Below, in pieces: positions 21,714 to 32,956 of a stretch of 64,000 nucleotides of DNA (its first letter is position 1; each line of letters opens with the position of its first letter). The notes beneath the pieces were generated by a model. The model searched no databases and had not been told where the DNA came from. It worked only from the letters and a program-made list of their open reading frames with translations. Origin of the DNA: Eutypa lata (Eukaryota; Ascomycota; Sordariomycetes; Xylariales; Diatrypaceae); contig JAKULF010000007.1 of assembly GCA_022661535.1 (NCBI GenBank), positions 806,001-870,000 of the forward strand, written 5' to 3'. The position numbers and the translations under genes were made by a program.

Positions 21714-23580
21714 CTAGACCGACTCCTCGGACACCACGACTTTCTGCTTGAGGTCGGACAAGTCAGGAACAGACGAGTGTTTCTCCCCATCGAATAGCTC
21801 GCTAATCTCTTCAAGTGTCCTCCCCTTCGTCTCAGCCCACATGAAGTAGATGAAGACCCAGAGAAGAACATTCCACGACGCATTCACCATGTAGGTCCTC
21901 CAGCCGATGCCTTCGAACATGTACGGGAAGACCATCGTGACGAAGAAGCCGCAGACCTCGCTGGTCATGGCGTAGCAGGCCGCGCCCGTGGCGCGGATGT
22001 TGTACGACAGGACCTCCGGCGGGTACATGCTGGTGAGCGGGGTGATGCCGAACGAGTACGAGCCCAGGAACAGGAAGATGACGGCCACGGTCCCGTAGAT
22101 GCCGCCACGGTCGGCCGATTCGCCGTACTTAGCCGTGAAGCCGCCGATCATGTAGAAGAACATCGTGCAGAGCCCCAAGCTAATGAGAGCCAGCTTCCGA
22201 CGGCCGAGGCGGTCGGCGAGCGCGGAGCCGGTGAGAGCACTGCAGAACTGCAAGGCGGAGAGTCCAAGGTTAATCTCCAGTTGGGTGTTCTCGTCAGTAA
22301 TGCCAGCCTGGGTGAGCATGGTGCCGAAATAGTATCTATAGCAGAGGTAAAAGGGTAAAGATTAGCCGGGGGACGTCGCTTTAATTGAAATGAAGAGAAA
22401 ATAAAGTAGAAAGGAAGGGAGTCAACTCACGTGATAACATTCGAACCAGTCATCATAGCCAGCGGCGCGACGGACATCGCCAAATAAACGCGCTTTCGGT
22501 TCGCTGGGTTGCGGGCTGCCTCCCGGAAACCCATGCCGCGGCCAGCTTGCTTCTCAAACTCGATGGTGTCGATGATTTCGCGGAACTGCAGCTGCACGCT
22601 GGCCGAGTCGCTGTACTCACCCTGCACCCGAGCCACTGAAATATCTAGAGTTAGTAGTTTCTTTTTTACGGGTATTTCAGGAAGGCATGAGAATTTTTGG
22701 GGGGTTGGTTTCTTCTGAAAATGCTCCTTAAGTGACAACATGTGCGCATGCTAGCTGTAATGGGGAGAAAAAAGAACGCCGGAAATTACTTACAGACACT
22801 AAGGGCCTCTTCGTGACGGCCTTGATACGCCAACCATCTAGGCGACTCTGGAAGGAAAAACAACACGAAGAGGACGATGACGGGGATGGCAGCCTGGAGC
22901 AGACTAGGTAGTCGCCAAGCCCAATCCGATGGTTCCATTCGGATAGCCTAAGAGACAAGTGTTTAGTTTTCTGAAAAGTCTCAAGTTGCCCTATTGTTTT
23001 TCTCTCTGCATGAATGAATTCCCATGCAGAGGTTGGGGCAAGAGTAGGAAATGCGGAGCGAGGAGTTCGGGCTTACAGCGCGAGAGATTCCGGTGGCGAG
23101 GAAAGACCCAATAGACCAACACGTGAAGTACAAACCAAGGGCGAAGGCACGGATGTTGGGCGCGGTGGTCTCGCTAACGTAGCTGCTGGCCGAGGTCTGG
23201 GCCATGCCGACGCCCATGCCGACAAGGACGCGGCCAACGATGAACATGCCGGTGTTCTGGGACGCAGCGCCTATGACGGCGCCAAGGATATTCAGCAGGG
23301 CCGACAAGAGGATGCCCATCTTGCGCCCCTTCCAGTCAATGAGCTTGCTGGCGATCGGAGCAATGACGATGGCGCCGGCGAAGGTGGCGCCGGACATGAT
23401 GCCTTGCGTGCGAGTCGTTACGTTGAAGTACTTGTTGTAGCTGGGCATGACGTTGAGCGAGCCCATGAGCGAGCCATCGTAGGCGATGGTGACAGAGTCA
23501 ACGACGCAGACTGATACGACGAGGGCCGATATCAGGGACATGCGCATCGGCGCGAAGAATCTACCGACGGATGAAGACAT
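21714..23580 (-). CDS. MFS sugar transporter (4 exons)
   Basis: Exons 23580-23077, 22947-22794, 22635-22431 and 22335-21714 sum to 1485 nt (494 residues). The sugar-porter signatures are in order: YDGSLMGSLN in the first helix region, DWKGRKMG after helix 2, PESPRWLA at the start of the central loop, LADRLGRRKLAL after helix 8 and AETKGRTLEEI after helix 12 (usually PETKG). Twelve membrane segments are expected at the plasma membrane, importing a hexose or oligosaccharide with protons. The specificity is not readable. It lies next to two alpha-1,3-glucanases, so uptake of their products is a reasonable guess. The C-terminal tail is short and charged. Confidence 0.93.
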
Positions 23581-25384
23581 GATGATACGAGTTAAATCTT
23601 CCGGGCGGCCAAGTTAGGGGTGGGCTAGCTTGGGAGCGGACTGTGAAGCTCTCTGCCGTCTTTGAGATTCGAAGATAATATTATCTATCCGGCGTTCAGG
23701 TGGGAATGATGTCCCAGATGAAGATGATGCGGATGAATATAGATTCAAGTTACAGGAGATGCAACCCCGGGTGCAGATATATGTATAAACAGAGTAAAGC
23801 CTCCTTCGAAAGAAAGACAGATTAGAGACTCATCCAGCCTCTCAGCTTTCCCAATAGTACTAGAACTAGACAGATCCATGACCCAGAACCCAAAGATAAA
23901 GTCACTCTTCGCCGAGCCTATGCCGTCTCGATTCCGCTAAGTATGACCCGCTTCCCCAGAGTAACAGCGATAAGTATGCTCCATTCATTTTTATAGGAGA
24001 AGCCCGCTCCCCTAGTGCTATTGATAACACGGGGTATAGATTGGCCAAGCCACGAGAGGATAACACTAGCCAATGGGAGATAAGATAATCAAATGCTTGG
24101 CTGCATTTGACTTGGGTCTCTTGACTACCGTTCAGGTATGATACCCGGTTGTTGGAGATACCTTGATTCGAGTCTCATTTTCATGATTTCTTCATTTGGA
24201 GGTGTGTCGAGAGCATCGTAGATTAGATGATCGAACAACTGCTTATATACTTACTCAGATTGTTATTATGTGCTTCTCGCATGCTCAGTCGTCTTCGCAA
24301 TAAGATTAGGTCACTGCCGATTCCAAGGAGTCCTTAGGGGCATTAAAGTCTCACAATTGGTTCATGCCACCGTCAAACTTGCCGGTGAACGATATAAGTC
24401 GATAACTAAATTACAGGTAAAATCTGAATTTGAAAAACTAGTCACGGTTTAGTTATCCTCGATAACGCCATGATTTCTCAGATTCAGATTAGTGATGACC
24501 TGATATCTTGTTAAGATGGGTAGAAGCGCCGCGCGGACCAAAGACTTGGATAAGGGTTAAAACATCAAGTTCGTAAGCATACGGCACTAGGAACTTATCT
24601 ATACCTAGATATGTGATGTCCAGTGCGTTCGACAACCTGTAGATAGCACGTCGGACATAACTTAGATAAATGGTACTAGTTGAATTAGAGTAAGTTGGGA
24701 GATAAGAAAATAACTTGGAAAATTCAATACAATAATTCTGTCTTCATGAACACTTACCTCTATCAAGATATTATACTTCCCGCTAGTAGTAACTATCATG
24801 AGCTGTAGTAGTCTATGAGCCGCTGATTCCGACAAGGTAATAAGCGGCGTTGTTTTGGCGATATAGGTTATGTTTGAATAGGATGGATATTTTACCCAGT
24901 CCTCGACTCCTTCCTACGTAAACGCATACGGACTATAAAAAGAATGATATTAGGGTGCATAGCAATGATAAGCAAGGCCTATTAAGACCAGGAGATACAC
25001 ACATACACACCAACACATATCTTTCCTCTCATAACGGTGTGCTTGTACAATACTATCATTAGAAAAAGGTGTTCTGTGAAACATATTAGTCACGCTGTAT
25101 ATACCATAATCGTTAGTCCCCAAAAGCTATTTTCGGCAATGTGCAGTTCAAGATACCTACGCATAGTAAGGTAGGTAGAATGTCACAGACTTTTCTCAGC
25201 CGCAATGGCTGGAGTACGTCCACAGTGGTGATCCTACCACCCTATTTTCCCTCCCGAGGTTTTCCCATCCCAAGTTTATGCTCGGAAGACAATCCCTTCT
25301 GCTGCATTAGATAACAAATATCTTCAGCTTTCCCGAGCTATCCTAGTTAAGACAGAAGCTCAGTCCTTAAACCTAATGTTCAAT
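23581..25384. other. Gene-poor AT-rich region
   Basis: The transporter promoter lies at its left end. Beyond that, only short open frames without protein character are seen. Confidence 0.55.
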
Positions 25385-25802
25385 CTGTAGAGCATCATCA
25401 CTCATGGTTTTCTTTTCCACAATAAAATACAGTCCAATGGACCAAATTGTCCCGGAAATTATGATATCCAACAAGAAGGCCGTCGCAACCTAGAGGATGG
25501 TACGGCTGGCAATGAGCATGCCAATATTATGAGCATTGCCAGAAAGGCCACTGCATGGAGTAAAAGGGGCAATCACTACAAATAAGAGATTGCGGCGGCC
25601 GGGGATATTAGCGATCTGACCGTAAAGAGGTTAGGGCACCGTACATGCGAATGAATAGGAATTTGCGATACAGATATATTGGCCGGTGCCGCCTATTTCC
25701 CGCGTCACCGTGGTCAAGATGTGGCGTTTGAATCAATGGAGGTCATGAAGGATAGCATGCATAGGATTCGGAAAATGGTCCAGATGCGCCATAAATGTTA
25801 AG
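25385..25802 (-). pseudogene. Relic of a DHA2-type MFS transporter
   Basis: The minus strand retains the N-terminal part of a 14-helix-type drug/H+ antiporter. It reads first-helix remains (LCMLSFMTSID), then after a frame change TREIGGTGQYICIANSYSF, PLYGQIANIPGRRN (the loop motif after helix 2) and NAHNIGMLIASRTIL. Two in-frame stops are visible, at 25631-25633 and 25490-25492. The remaining two-thirds of such a protein is absent, and the end near 25385 is approximate. It is a dead gene fragment. I see no matching intact copy in the window. Confidence 0.75.
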
Positions 25803-26528
25803 CTGGTTCAAGTTCATCCCTCAAGTTCCGGCATCGACCTGTGAGTTTGGGCTTTGTAGCACCGGCTCTTGATCGGTTATCTTGGACCTGAATCCCCGTG
25901 CGCTTTATCTGCTTGGGGTGTGTTCGAGATACTTGCTTCTGATATCCTAGAGAAGCAGAAGGTAACGCTCGCTTGATTGGAATTCAAAGCGCGGAGCTGG
26001 CCTAGGACTGTCTGTGGGGGTTTCGGCTTCAGCTAAGAGATTGTTTGATTATACACATAGGGGTGTCAGCAATATTCGAGGCCTTATCAACCGGCAAATG
26101 TTCATTCGGCGAGACCTACTATGTAATCTACGAGCTTTATACCTAAGGTAGGCTATCATCTCGCTCATGGCTGGGCATCCCTTATAATCAAGTACTACTA
26201 TGATTAGATTAAAGCGACCTTGTTGCCTCTGTGAGGTTTCTGTACCACCTAACTTAGGCCCTATGATTAGGGAGGGCTAAAATCGTAAGAATATGATAGA
26301 TTGGCTCACGGGAAGCCATGGTTCCTGCAGGATCCAATGATTGGTTAAGGGGGTGTGAGTTTAGGACTGCCTGACTTTATGTTCCTCCCTTGAACCCCCC
26401 ACCCGTATATGTACCCAACCCCTCCCCTTACTTACTCCTTACATGAAGTGAAGTACGGGGCAATCCCTGTCATGATCTCATACATACAATTGGCTGATAG
26501 TATGTTGGTATAATGTACATCAGGCAGA
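25803..26528. other. Intergenic stretch, no gene seen
   Basis: This lies between the transporter relic and the DUF4267 gene. It has no recognisable coding or repeat structure. Confidence 0.5.
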
Positions 26529-26918
26529 TTAGCGACCCGCAGTCCACCCAGCAAACCCAACGGCAGACAGCAGCCCCGAGCTCGCAAGACGGAAGGCTGC
26601 CTTGCGAGGATTGCCCTCCTTCCATACGACATAGCTGTCGACCAGGCCCGCATAGGCGCCTAAGATGGCAAGTATGGTGTCGCACGCGGCTAGGTCGCGG
26701 CGGAAGTAAAAGGCATACATGCACATGCCGAAGACGGTGGTGCGGGCGTTGTTGATATGCATAACCGCTGCCGCGGCGGGCGTGCTAGCGATCCGTTCCG
26801 GAAGGCCGAATTCAAGCATAGCGCCTCGCGCATCCAAAAATGACCACATTCCCCCGAAGGTCATAACGGTTGCTGCGAAAAGTGCGGGAATATGGCGTGG
26901 TTCAAAGTGTTCGAACAT
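26529..26918 (-). CDS. DUF4267 family small membrane protein
   Basis: Single exon, 129 residues. Four hydrophobic segments are visible: at about residues 9-27, 60-73, 81-100 and 110-126. The short charged loop FYFRRDLAACD lies between the second and third. The size, the opening near HIPALFAATVMTFGGMWSFLD and the WKEGNPRKAAFR loop fit the fungal DUF4267 family, whose function is unknown. It stands alone, with more than 700 bp empty on both sides. The family assignment is from pattern memory. Confidence 0.75.
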   Translation of the reverse strand: MFEHFEPRHIPALFAATVMTFGGMWSFLDARGAMLEFGLPERIASTPAAAAVMHINNARTTVFGMCMYAFYFRRDLAACDTILAILGAYAGLVDSYVVWKEGNPRKAAFRLASSGLLSAVGFAGWTAGR

Positions 26919-27799
26919 GGTGAAGAGCAGTGGTAATGAATTCTGAATAGAGCGTGGTGTTTGATTGATGGGTTAAGTGTGGCGATGCTTTCTGCCGTTG
27001 TTAAGTGAGGGTGCTGTAAATGAGAGAAGTCAGATGAGGGACAAGTCGGGGCAAGTTCTGGAATATCGGAGTCTTAAGTACTACCTAGGGTCCTTATGTA
27101 AGGGGGAAATTGATTGGAATGCGTAGACGCCGTTGGTCCACTCCCATCACCATCCAACAGGTACACCTGGCTCCACCTTACTGGCCAATGTGATTATGGT
27201 CGTATTAAATTCAGTACTACTAAAATGGCAATTTGGCCGGACGCAACATCTAAACATCTGTGTCCTCCTATCGCCAACTAAGGCGAAGAAGAGCCAGACT
27301 AGAGGTTGGATAAATAACGGGAATATCCATTCATGAGATCTCTAGAGGAAAGCCTGGTGTGTCTTCTAGGGCTTGGCTGATGATCAAACATCGCATCAAG
27401 ACCTGAACCTCCCCCTTTAATGGTCGTACAATGATGCACGACGCGTACAAGCAGGTAATATCCAGTTCTCACATCAAACACGTATATAGAACCTGTTAAC
27501 CACTGTTCGTGTTATAGTCTCAGGGCGCTCAGTTCTACGTCGATGTCCTTGCGAATCGGTACTGGGTCAACTCGTCAGAAGACCAAACTGAGGAAACGGA
27601 TTCAGCTCCTTAATCTGTGTTATCGTTGCTGGGAGCAGCAAAGGACTTTCTCCAGCCCAAGCATACTAATATGAGGGGCCTTCATCTGGATGGGAGATAA
27701 TTAGGGAACCGAAGGGGCAACGTTGATGAAAAGCCAAGGACTGGATCCAATGGATCATGTATAACTCCCCTAAGACGAGACCGTAGACCCTAGGGCGGG
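26919..27799. other. Intergenic stretch, no gene seen
   Basis: This holds the promoter side of the DUF4267 gene and then unremarkable sequence. Confidence 0.5.
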
Positions 27800-28130
27800 T
27801 TGTTCCCCAATAGCGACGTGCTTGAGAAGGCCACGGGCAGCACGGGGCAGGATACCGCTCCGTCTAGCTATAGTAGTAGTATTGAGGTTTTAGAACATTC
27901 TGGGGGCACTAAACGCGGACTGAAGGCTCTACATGCGCAACCGCTTGCGCTAGGGGATACCATCGGGATGGCCCTATTCGTCAGCAGCGGTGTTACGCTC
28001 CTCAAAGGTGGTCCAAGTCGCCTTCTCTTTAACGTACATACTCATGGCCGTTATATCAACTTTCGAGATATTTCCAAGAAAGCGTGAGGATATGAGAAGG
28101 AATTATCCAATACTTGATATGTCGCATCTG
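27800..28130 (+). pseudogene. Relic of an amino-acid permease N-terminus
   Basis: The frame reads GGTKRGLKALHAQPLALG, DTIGMALFVSSGVTLLKGGPS, which matches the opening of fungal amino-acid permeases (the G-T-K-R-x-L-K-x-R-H start and first membrane helix). It then loses the frame, although a hydrophobic piece continues in a neighbouring frame (TYILMAVISTF). The rest of the roughly 500-residue protein is missing. Faint similarity may continue near 28255-28330, but it is too degraded to claim. Confidence 0.65.
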
Positions 28131-28919
28131 CCATTGCACCCTTAATAATCATTACTTGATCTAAGTTTGCTGCCGGGAAGATTTTGACCAACCTCCTCGT
28201 TAATATATACTCTCCCACTAAATTTGCCATACAAGAAAGACTAATCATTAGCACACATTCTAAATACCATGGTACCTCAACCTCGTTCAAATACGACACG
28301 TGCCTCGCCTTCCGAGGTATATTTTGCTGCAACTGTGGGCGACGCAAAAACAAGGTTTGCAGACTATTCGCCATTCGAGGGTCCTAGAGTGATGTGAGGA
28401 TAATAAACAGCCGAACTATAGTCTCGGCCTCTAACAAACCCATGTACCTACGGCGTGGCCTTGTTAACAAGCCATTCCGGACCCGGGCCTATGGATCGGG
28501 TTCTCACGGTAAGCCTCCCCACAAAATGTCGGCCCCGAATCAGGTTTAACAGGTATTCTCCAAATACGTTATAATACTTACCCCAACCCGAGATCCACAT
28601 GGGCTTGCTCGCCCTGATCGAATCACACGATCACCTCTGTTAGGCATGAATACTGTGGGTTTGATCTTAGTCAGAAGAACTAAAAATGACTACGCGGCGC
28701 GGAGACGCATTCTTGCCTCCGTCTTCGCTGTTCACTTGTGCCACGAGCATCACCATTTATCCTGTCATATATTGTTAGAGGAAACAACATATTAAAACCA
28801 AATCTAGTGAAATCCGGTTTCTTCACCAAAGTCTCTAGTTATATAAGTACAACAAGCCTTCACAGCCCGCAAAAGAATAAAGGATCTGACGCTAAAATAA
28901 ATAAAAAACTTAGCCTAAC
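28131..28919. other. Intergenic stretch upstream of the zinc dehydrogenase
   Basis: This has degraded sequence at its left end and probably the dehydrogenase promoter at its right end. No gene is seen. Confidence 0.5.
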
Positions 28920-30879
28920 ATGTCTCCCTCCGCCCATATTGCCGATGTCCGTAACGCCACCGAGCAGACGCCTCCGCTGGCGAAGGCTCTCGAGCTCCCC
29001 CCGAACATGAGCTGCCTGTTGGTCAAGAAGAGGACCATCAAAATCGAGCCGATCCCCACCCCCAAGCTCCAGCCAGACGGGGTGCTCGTCAAGGTCCTGC
29101 GTAACGGGATCTGCGGGTCGGATATGCACGGCTACCTCTCCGGCGGCGTCGGAGGCAGGCCCGTTCTTGAACCTCTCGTCATGGGACACGAGGCGGCCGG
29201 AGAGGTGATCGCCGTGGGGGAACTCGTTACTACGCATAAGCCTGGGGATAGGGTTGCTGGTTAGCTTATTCAAGTTCTGACACCTTTCATCGTTATTGTC
29301 CTACGTTTAAATCTTTATTTTCTGTAAAAAAAAAAAAAAAACTCTTGTTCCCTTTTGTTATTATTTATTCTGTTTTACTACTACACTCCATAAAAGGATA
29401 TTCCGCTGATACTAAGCAGTGGAACCCGGGCTCCCATGTCGAAAATGTGTCAACTGTAAGAATGGACGCAGCAATATTTGCATTGAATCACGCTATTGTG
29501 GTGCTCCGGGGACACATGGAACCCTCTCAAAGTGAGTCCCACCAGCATGCCCGGGTCATAAGAGAGACCAAGACGTATAGGGGCTGGACTCACAAGTTCT
29601 ATATAGATTCTTCGCCTTACCAGCTGATATGGCACCGCATATCCCTGATTCGGTCAGTTGGGATGAAGCTGGTAGCATACAACCCTTGGCGGTTAGTAAT
29701 CTATCTGGGATGCCTGAATGGGTATCCTTCCAGCTGTGTGAGAACTTATAGACTCACCCTGTCTCAACAGATCGGTGTACAAATCGGAAAACGGGCAGAT
29801 ATCCGACCGCATGAGACCATAGCTATCTTGTAAGTCGACTCACCGCAGTAGCAACTATGTACCTACTGCTACTACTACTACAACGAGGGAATTCCCATGC
29901 CGCTAACTACGGCCCCTTCCTCTTGTTTGTAGCGGGTGCGGACCCATAGGACTCATCACCGCAGCCGTCGCGCACGCATATTCGGCGCGCAAGATCATCG
30001 CGTTCGACATCAGCCCATCGCGGGTCGAGTTCGCCAGGAAATACCTGTCTCCACTGACGGGGAGGCCCATAATCGACCACGTCTTCCACATTGAGCCGCT
30101 GCCGGGGGCTGCTCAGTCGGGCGTCGAGATCACTGGCCGCGATACTTCCCCGGCTGGAGACACAGCCGACATGCCTGTGCCTACGTCCCCTGGGGATAAC
30201 CACCACTACGAAGAGGAGGTCACCGAGGGCGACTTCATGTGGGGAGTCGCGCAGGAGCGGATGGCGGAGATCGTCTGCCAGTGCGGCTTGGAGGCTGAGG
30301 AGGGCGTAGATACTGTTGTTGAGGCCAGCGGTGCCGGGGACTCCATGCTACATGGTGTGGCTATCTGCAAGCAAGGCGGTACCTGTAAGTGATGTCCCTG
30401 ATGCGTAAACCACGGGCCTGTGTCTTTGTGGCCATTGACATTGTACTTATGATTGCGTGCACACTAGATCTTCAGGTTGGGTTGGGACATGTCCAAACTC
30501 ACGTTTTCCCGACAATTGCGGTCACGAATAAGGAATTAGATGTGAAAGGTAAGAATTGCTTTAAAGGGAGGCTAGCTAAGACAATTTTCAGCTTCTGTTA
30601 TTTGGCCCCCCACCCCCTTTTGCTTGGCGCCCGTCTCCCCCTCTCCCTTTTTTCGTTATTTTAAATGCATGGAGTTAGGCTAACTATACCCGTACTGCAG
30701 GTATCACACGATATACCGCCTCGTGTTTCCCTTCGGCAATCGACCTATTGGCCCGGGGTGTCGTTGACCTGAAACCGTTGATCACAGCTACATTCCCGCT
30801 TTCAAAGGCAAAGGACGCATTAGAAGCTGTGGCAAGCGGGAAAGAGATAAAGGTCATCATCAGGAATCAAGAGGCATGA
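28920..30879 (+). CDS. Zinc-dependent medium-chain dehydrogenase, polyol/sorbitol type (7 exons)
   Basis: Seven exons are resolved: 28920-29259, 29420-29531, 29607-29691, 29771-29829, 29933-30384, 30468-30548 and 30701-30879. They sum to 1308 nt (435 residues). Catalytic zinc ligands sit in [11 protein letters not shown] and MGHEAAGE. The structural zinc has four cysteines in exon 2 ([16 protein letters not shown]). The NAD site GCGPIGL lies at the start of exon 5, and [17 protein letters not shown] is near the end. The family oxidises polyols such as sorbitol, xylitol or L-arabinitol. It is longer than usual, because exon 5 carries an extra stretch rich in Pro, Asp and His after the cofactor-binding part. 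The first exon ends near a tempting stop (29262) that is intronic. Intron 1 contains a 16-A run. Confidence 0.9.
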
Positions 30880-31778
30880 TCAAGCCAAGAGGATCCCGAA
30901 TCATAGGACTGCAGTCACCCACTCACCCAAACTTTGATAATACTTTAGACAATAACGTGCTTCTTCCATTGGTCAACTGGCAACTAGATCCTTAGTTAGA
31001 TGGGGATAGAAAGGGGTAATCCGAAAAAGATTTTCCCGAATAGAAATATGCAGGCTAGAGGGGGTCTTTAATTATGACATAAGTACTATCTTATCCTTCG
31101 ACATAATGCGGTCTTTTCGATGGTTATTGGACTGATTTCTATGCTCTTGCTGAGCCCAATTACATAACTCGACAGATCATCCAAATATTCCATGCTAATA
31201 ACTACACCACGTTGTATACATAGGTTGATATGTTTACCGTCGCTATGGACTTATCTATGACAACCTTAAACTCTTTCCTTCCGGACCTAACTCCCTTTTC
31301 TACTTAATCTATTAGAGTATCTCTTGTCTTCACACACCATACCATTAGCCCGCTGGATTTATAGTTGTGTGGTAGATCTAATGATGATATCCTGGATTGT
31401 AAATATACGGCTTCAAGATATTCTGAGCACAGGTGGCATCAACTGTGAACCATCGGTCTAACTACTAGGAACCTTATTCGTTTGCTTCTCTCCGTGTCTG
31501 TGTATCTTTGGAGCTAACAAGATACCACATCTAATCCATAACCTTAATATTTCGTTGTATTATATTAAGATTAAAACGTTAGCTAATAAATTCCTTTTAA
31601 AGATAACAGCAGATCGGCTACACCCAGCATGCCGATCGGCTCTTTCCGGCACCCCCGTTGCAGTAAGTATTCCCCGCATGAACTATAAGCGACTAGATAC
31701 AAATTGTATATGAATGCCATCCGGGGGGAAGGTCACGAATAATTCAGTTCAATCAGGATAAAAGGCCCGGGGCTTATC
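30880..31778. other. Intergenic stretch
   Basis: No gene is seen. GGATAAAAGG just before the next start (about 31756-31765) may serve as a TATA-like element for the dioxygenase that follows. Confidence 0.5.
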
Positions 31779-32956
31779 ATGATGGTCCAACGTATCCCCC
31801 GAGAAGCCGGCCTACAAGCTTTCATTGACGCCGTCGCGAAGGATGGATGCGTCATCATCAAAGATTTTACGGACTTGGAGTCCCTCGCTGAGGCGCAAAA
31901 GGAAGTCCAGCCCTACCTCGACGCCTCTATAGCCGAGAGCGCGAGCACTGTCGGCGCCTTGAACGGGGGCACAGCGACCTGCACGCGCTTAGTTGGTAGG
32001 AGTAAAACGGCCCGGGAGAAGTTCTTCTCGGACCAATTGTACCAGGTATGAAATTAGCAACTTACGTTGAACGCGGCATTTGCGATGACAGGCAACTAGC
32101 CACAGAGTATTGATCACAAGAAATTGGTGATGATAACTTTGATGGGCAATTACCCGGCAGAGCACACGAATCCATTTTGCAGGCCGTATTAGCGCCGACT
32201 ACATAGCTTCGGGATATCTCTTTCAGCGCCGTGCGATCTCGGAGCCTATTCGTCGTATAGTCAAAATGGCTGATACTACAGTTAGGACATTGCCGACTAT
32301 TTTATTGGCCTCGAGACGACGACGTGGTATGGGGATAAGCCGCAAGTCAACCAGTCTCACCCCTTACTTTCCATTTCCATCACCATGGACTCGCGGCCTG
32401 GGTGCAAGGCGCAGCAGCTGCACCGGGACGACAAGAACCACCACGCTCGGCACGCAAAGACCGATAAGTACTACCGCGGCCGGGACATGCTGCTCGGTCT
32501 GTTTGTGCCTGCTTGTGACACTTTCAAGGCCAACGGTGCGACGAGAATCGTGCCCGGTTCCCACCTTTGGGGCGACGATAAGCCCGACTTTGGCCCCGAC
32601 GGCGATGCGGGCGTCATTGATGCGGAGCTAAATAAAGGAGAGGCCTTCATCATGCTCGGTAGTCTTTACCATGGTGCCGGACAGTACACGATGCCGACCG
32701 CAAGCCGCACCGTGCACATATTTTTCATGTGCAGCGGCGTGCATCGCCAGGAGGTATGTGACACACATGCGTGCCTTCTAAGTTCATAGATACCATCCGC
32801 TAACATTCATCTTAAAAGGAGATTCCATTCCTCAGTTACTCCATTGAGGATGTTAAGACGTACTCACAATTGGTGCGCGACCGGTTGGGCTGGAAGCAGT
32901 CGGAGCCCAATCTCGGTTGGGTTGACTTGAAGTCCCCCGAGTTCCTATTACAATAA
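31779..32956 (+). CDS. Phytanoyl-CoA dioxygenase (PhyH) family oxygenase (3 exons)
   Basis: Exons 31779-32045, 32286-32753 and 32819-32956 join in phase 0 to 290 residues. A second ATG follows immediately, so the start may be one residue later. The Fe(II)/2-oxoglutarate site is clear: the HxD pair in QQLHRDDKNHH, the distal histidine in MLGSLYHGAGQ and the 2-oxoglutarate arginine in ASRTVHIFF. NGATRIVPGSHLWGDDKP is a typical family segment. Such enzymes hydroxylate or desaturate small molecules, and in fungi they are frequent in secondary metabolism. Intron 1 is 240 nt, the others short. Neighbours are a zinc dehydrogenase and an SDR, with no synthase, so the pathway is unknown. Confidence 0.9.

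Noticed and set aside
29262..29264. Stop codon suggesting a truncated zinc dehydrogenase
   Set aside because: It falls inside intron 1. The downstream exons carry the structural zinc cysteines and rejoin in phase.
32200..32285. Coding-looking sequence before exon 2 of the PhyH gene (RRAISEPIRRI...)
   Set aside because: It is out of frame with the following exon and would need a 26-nt intron. Phase-0 splicing from 32046 to 32285 gives a normal family sequence.
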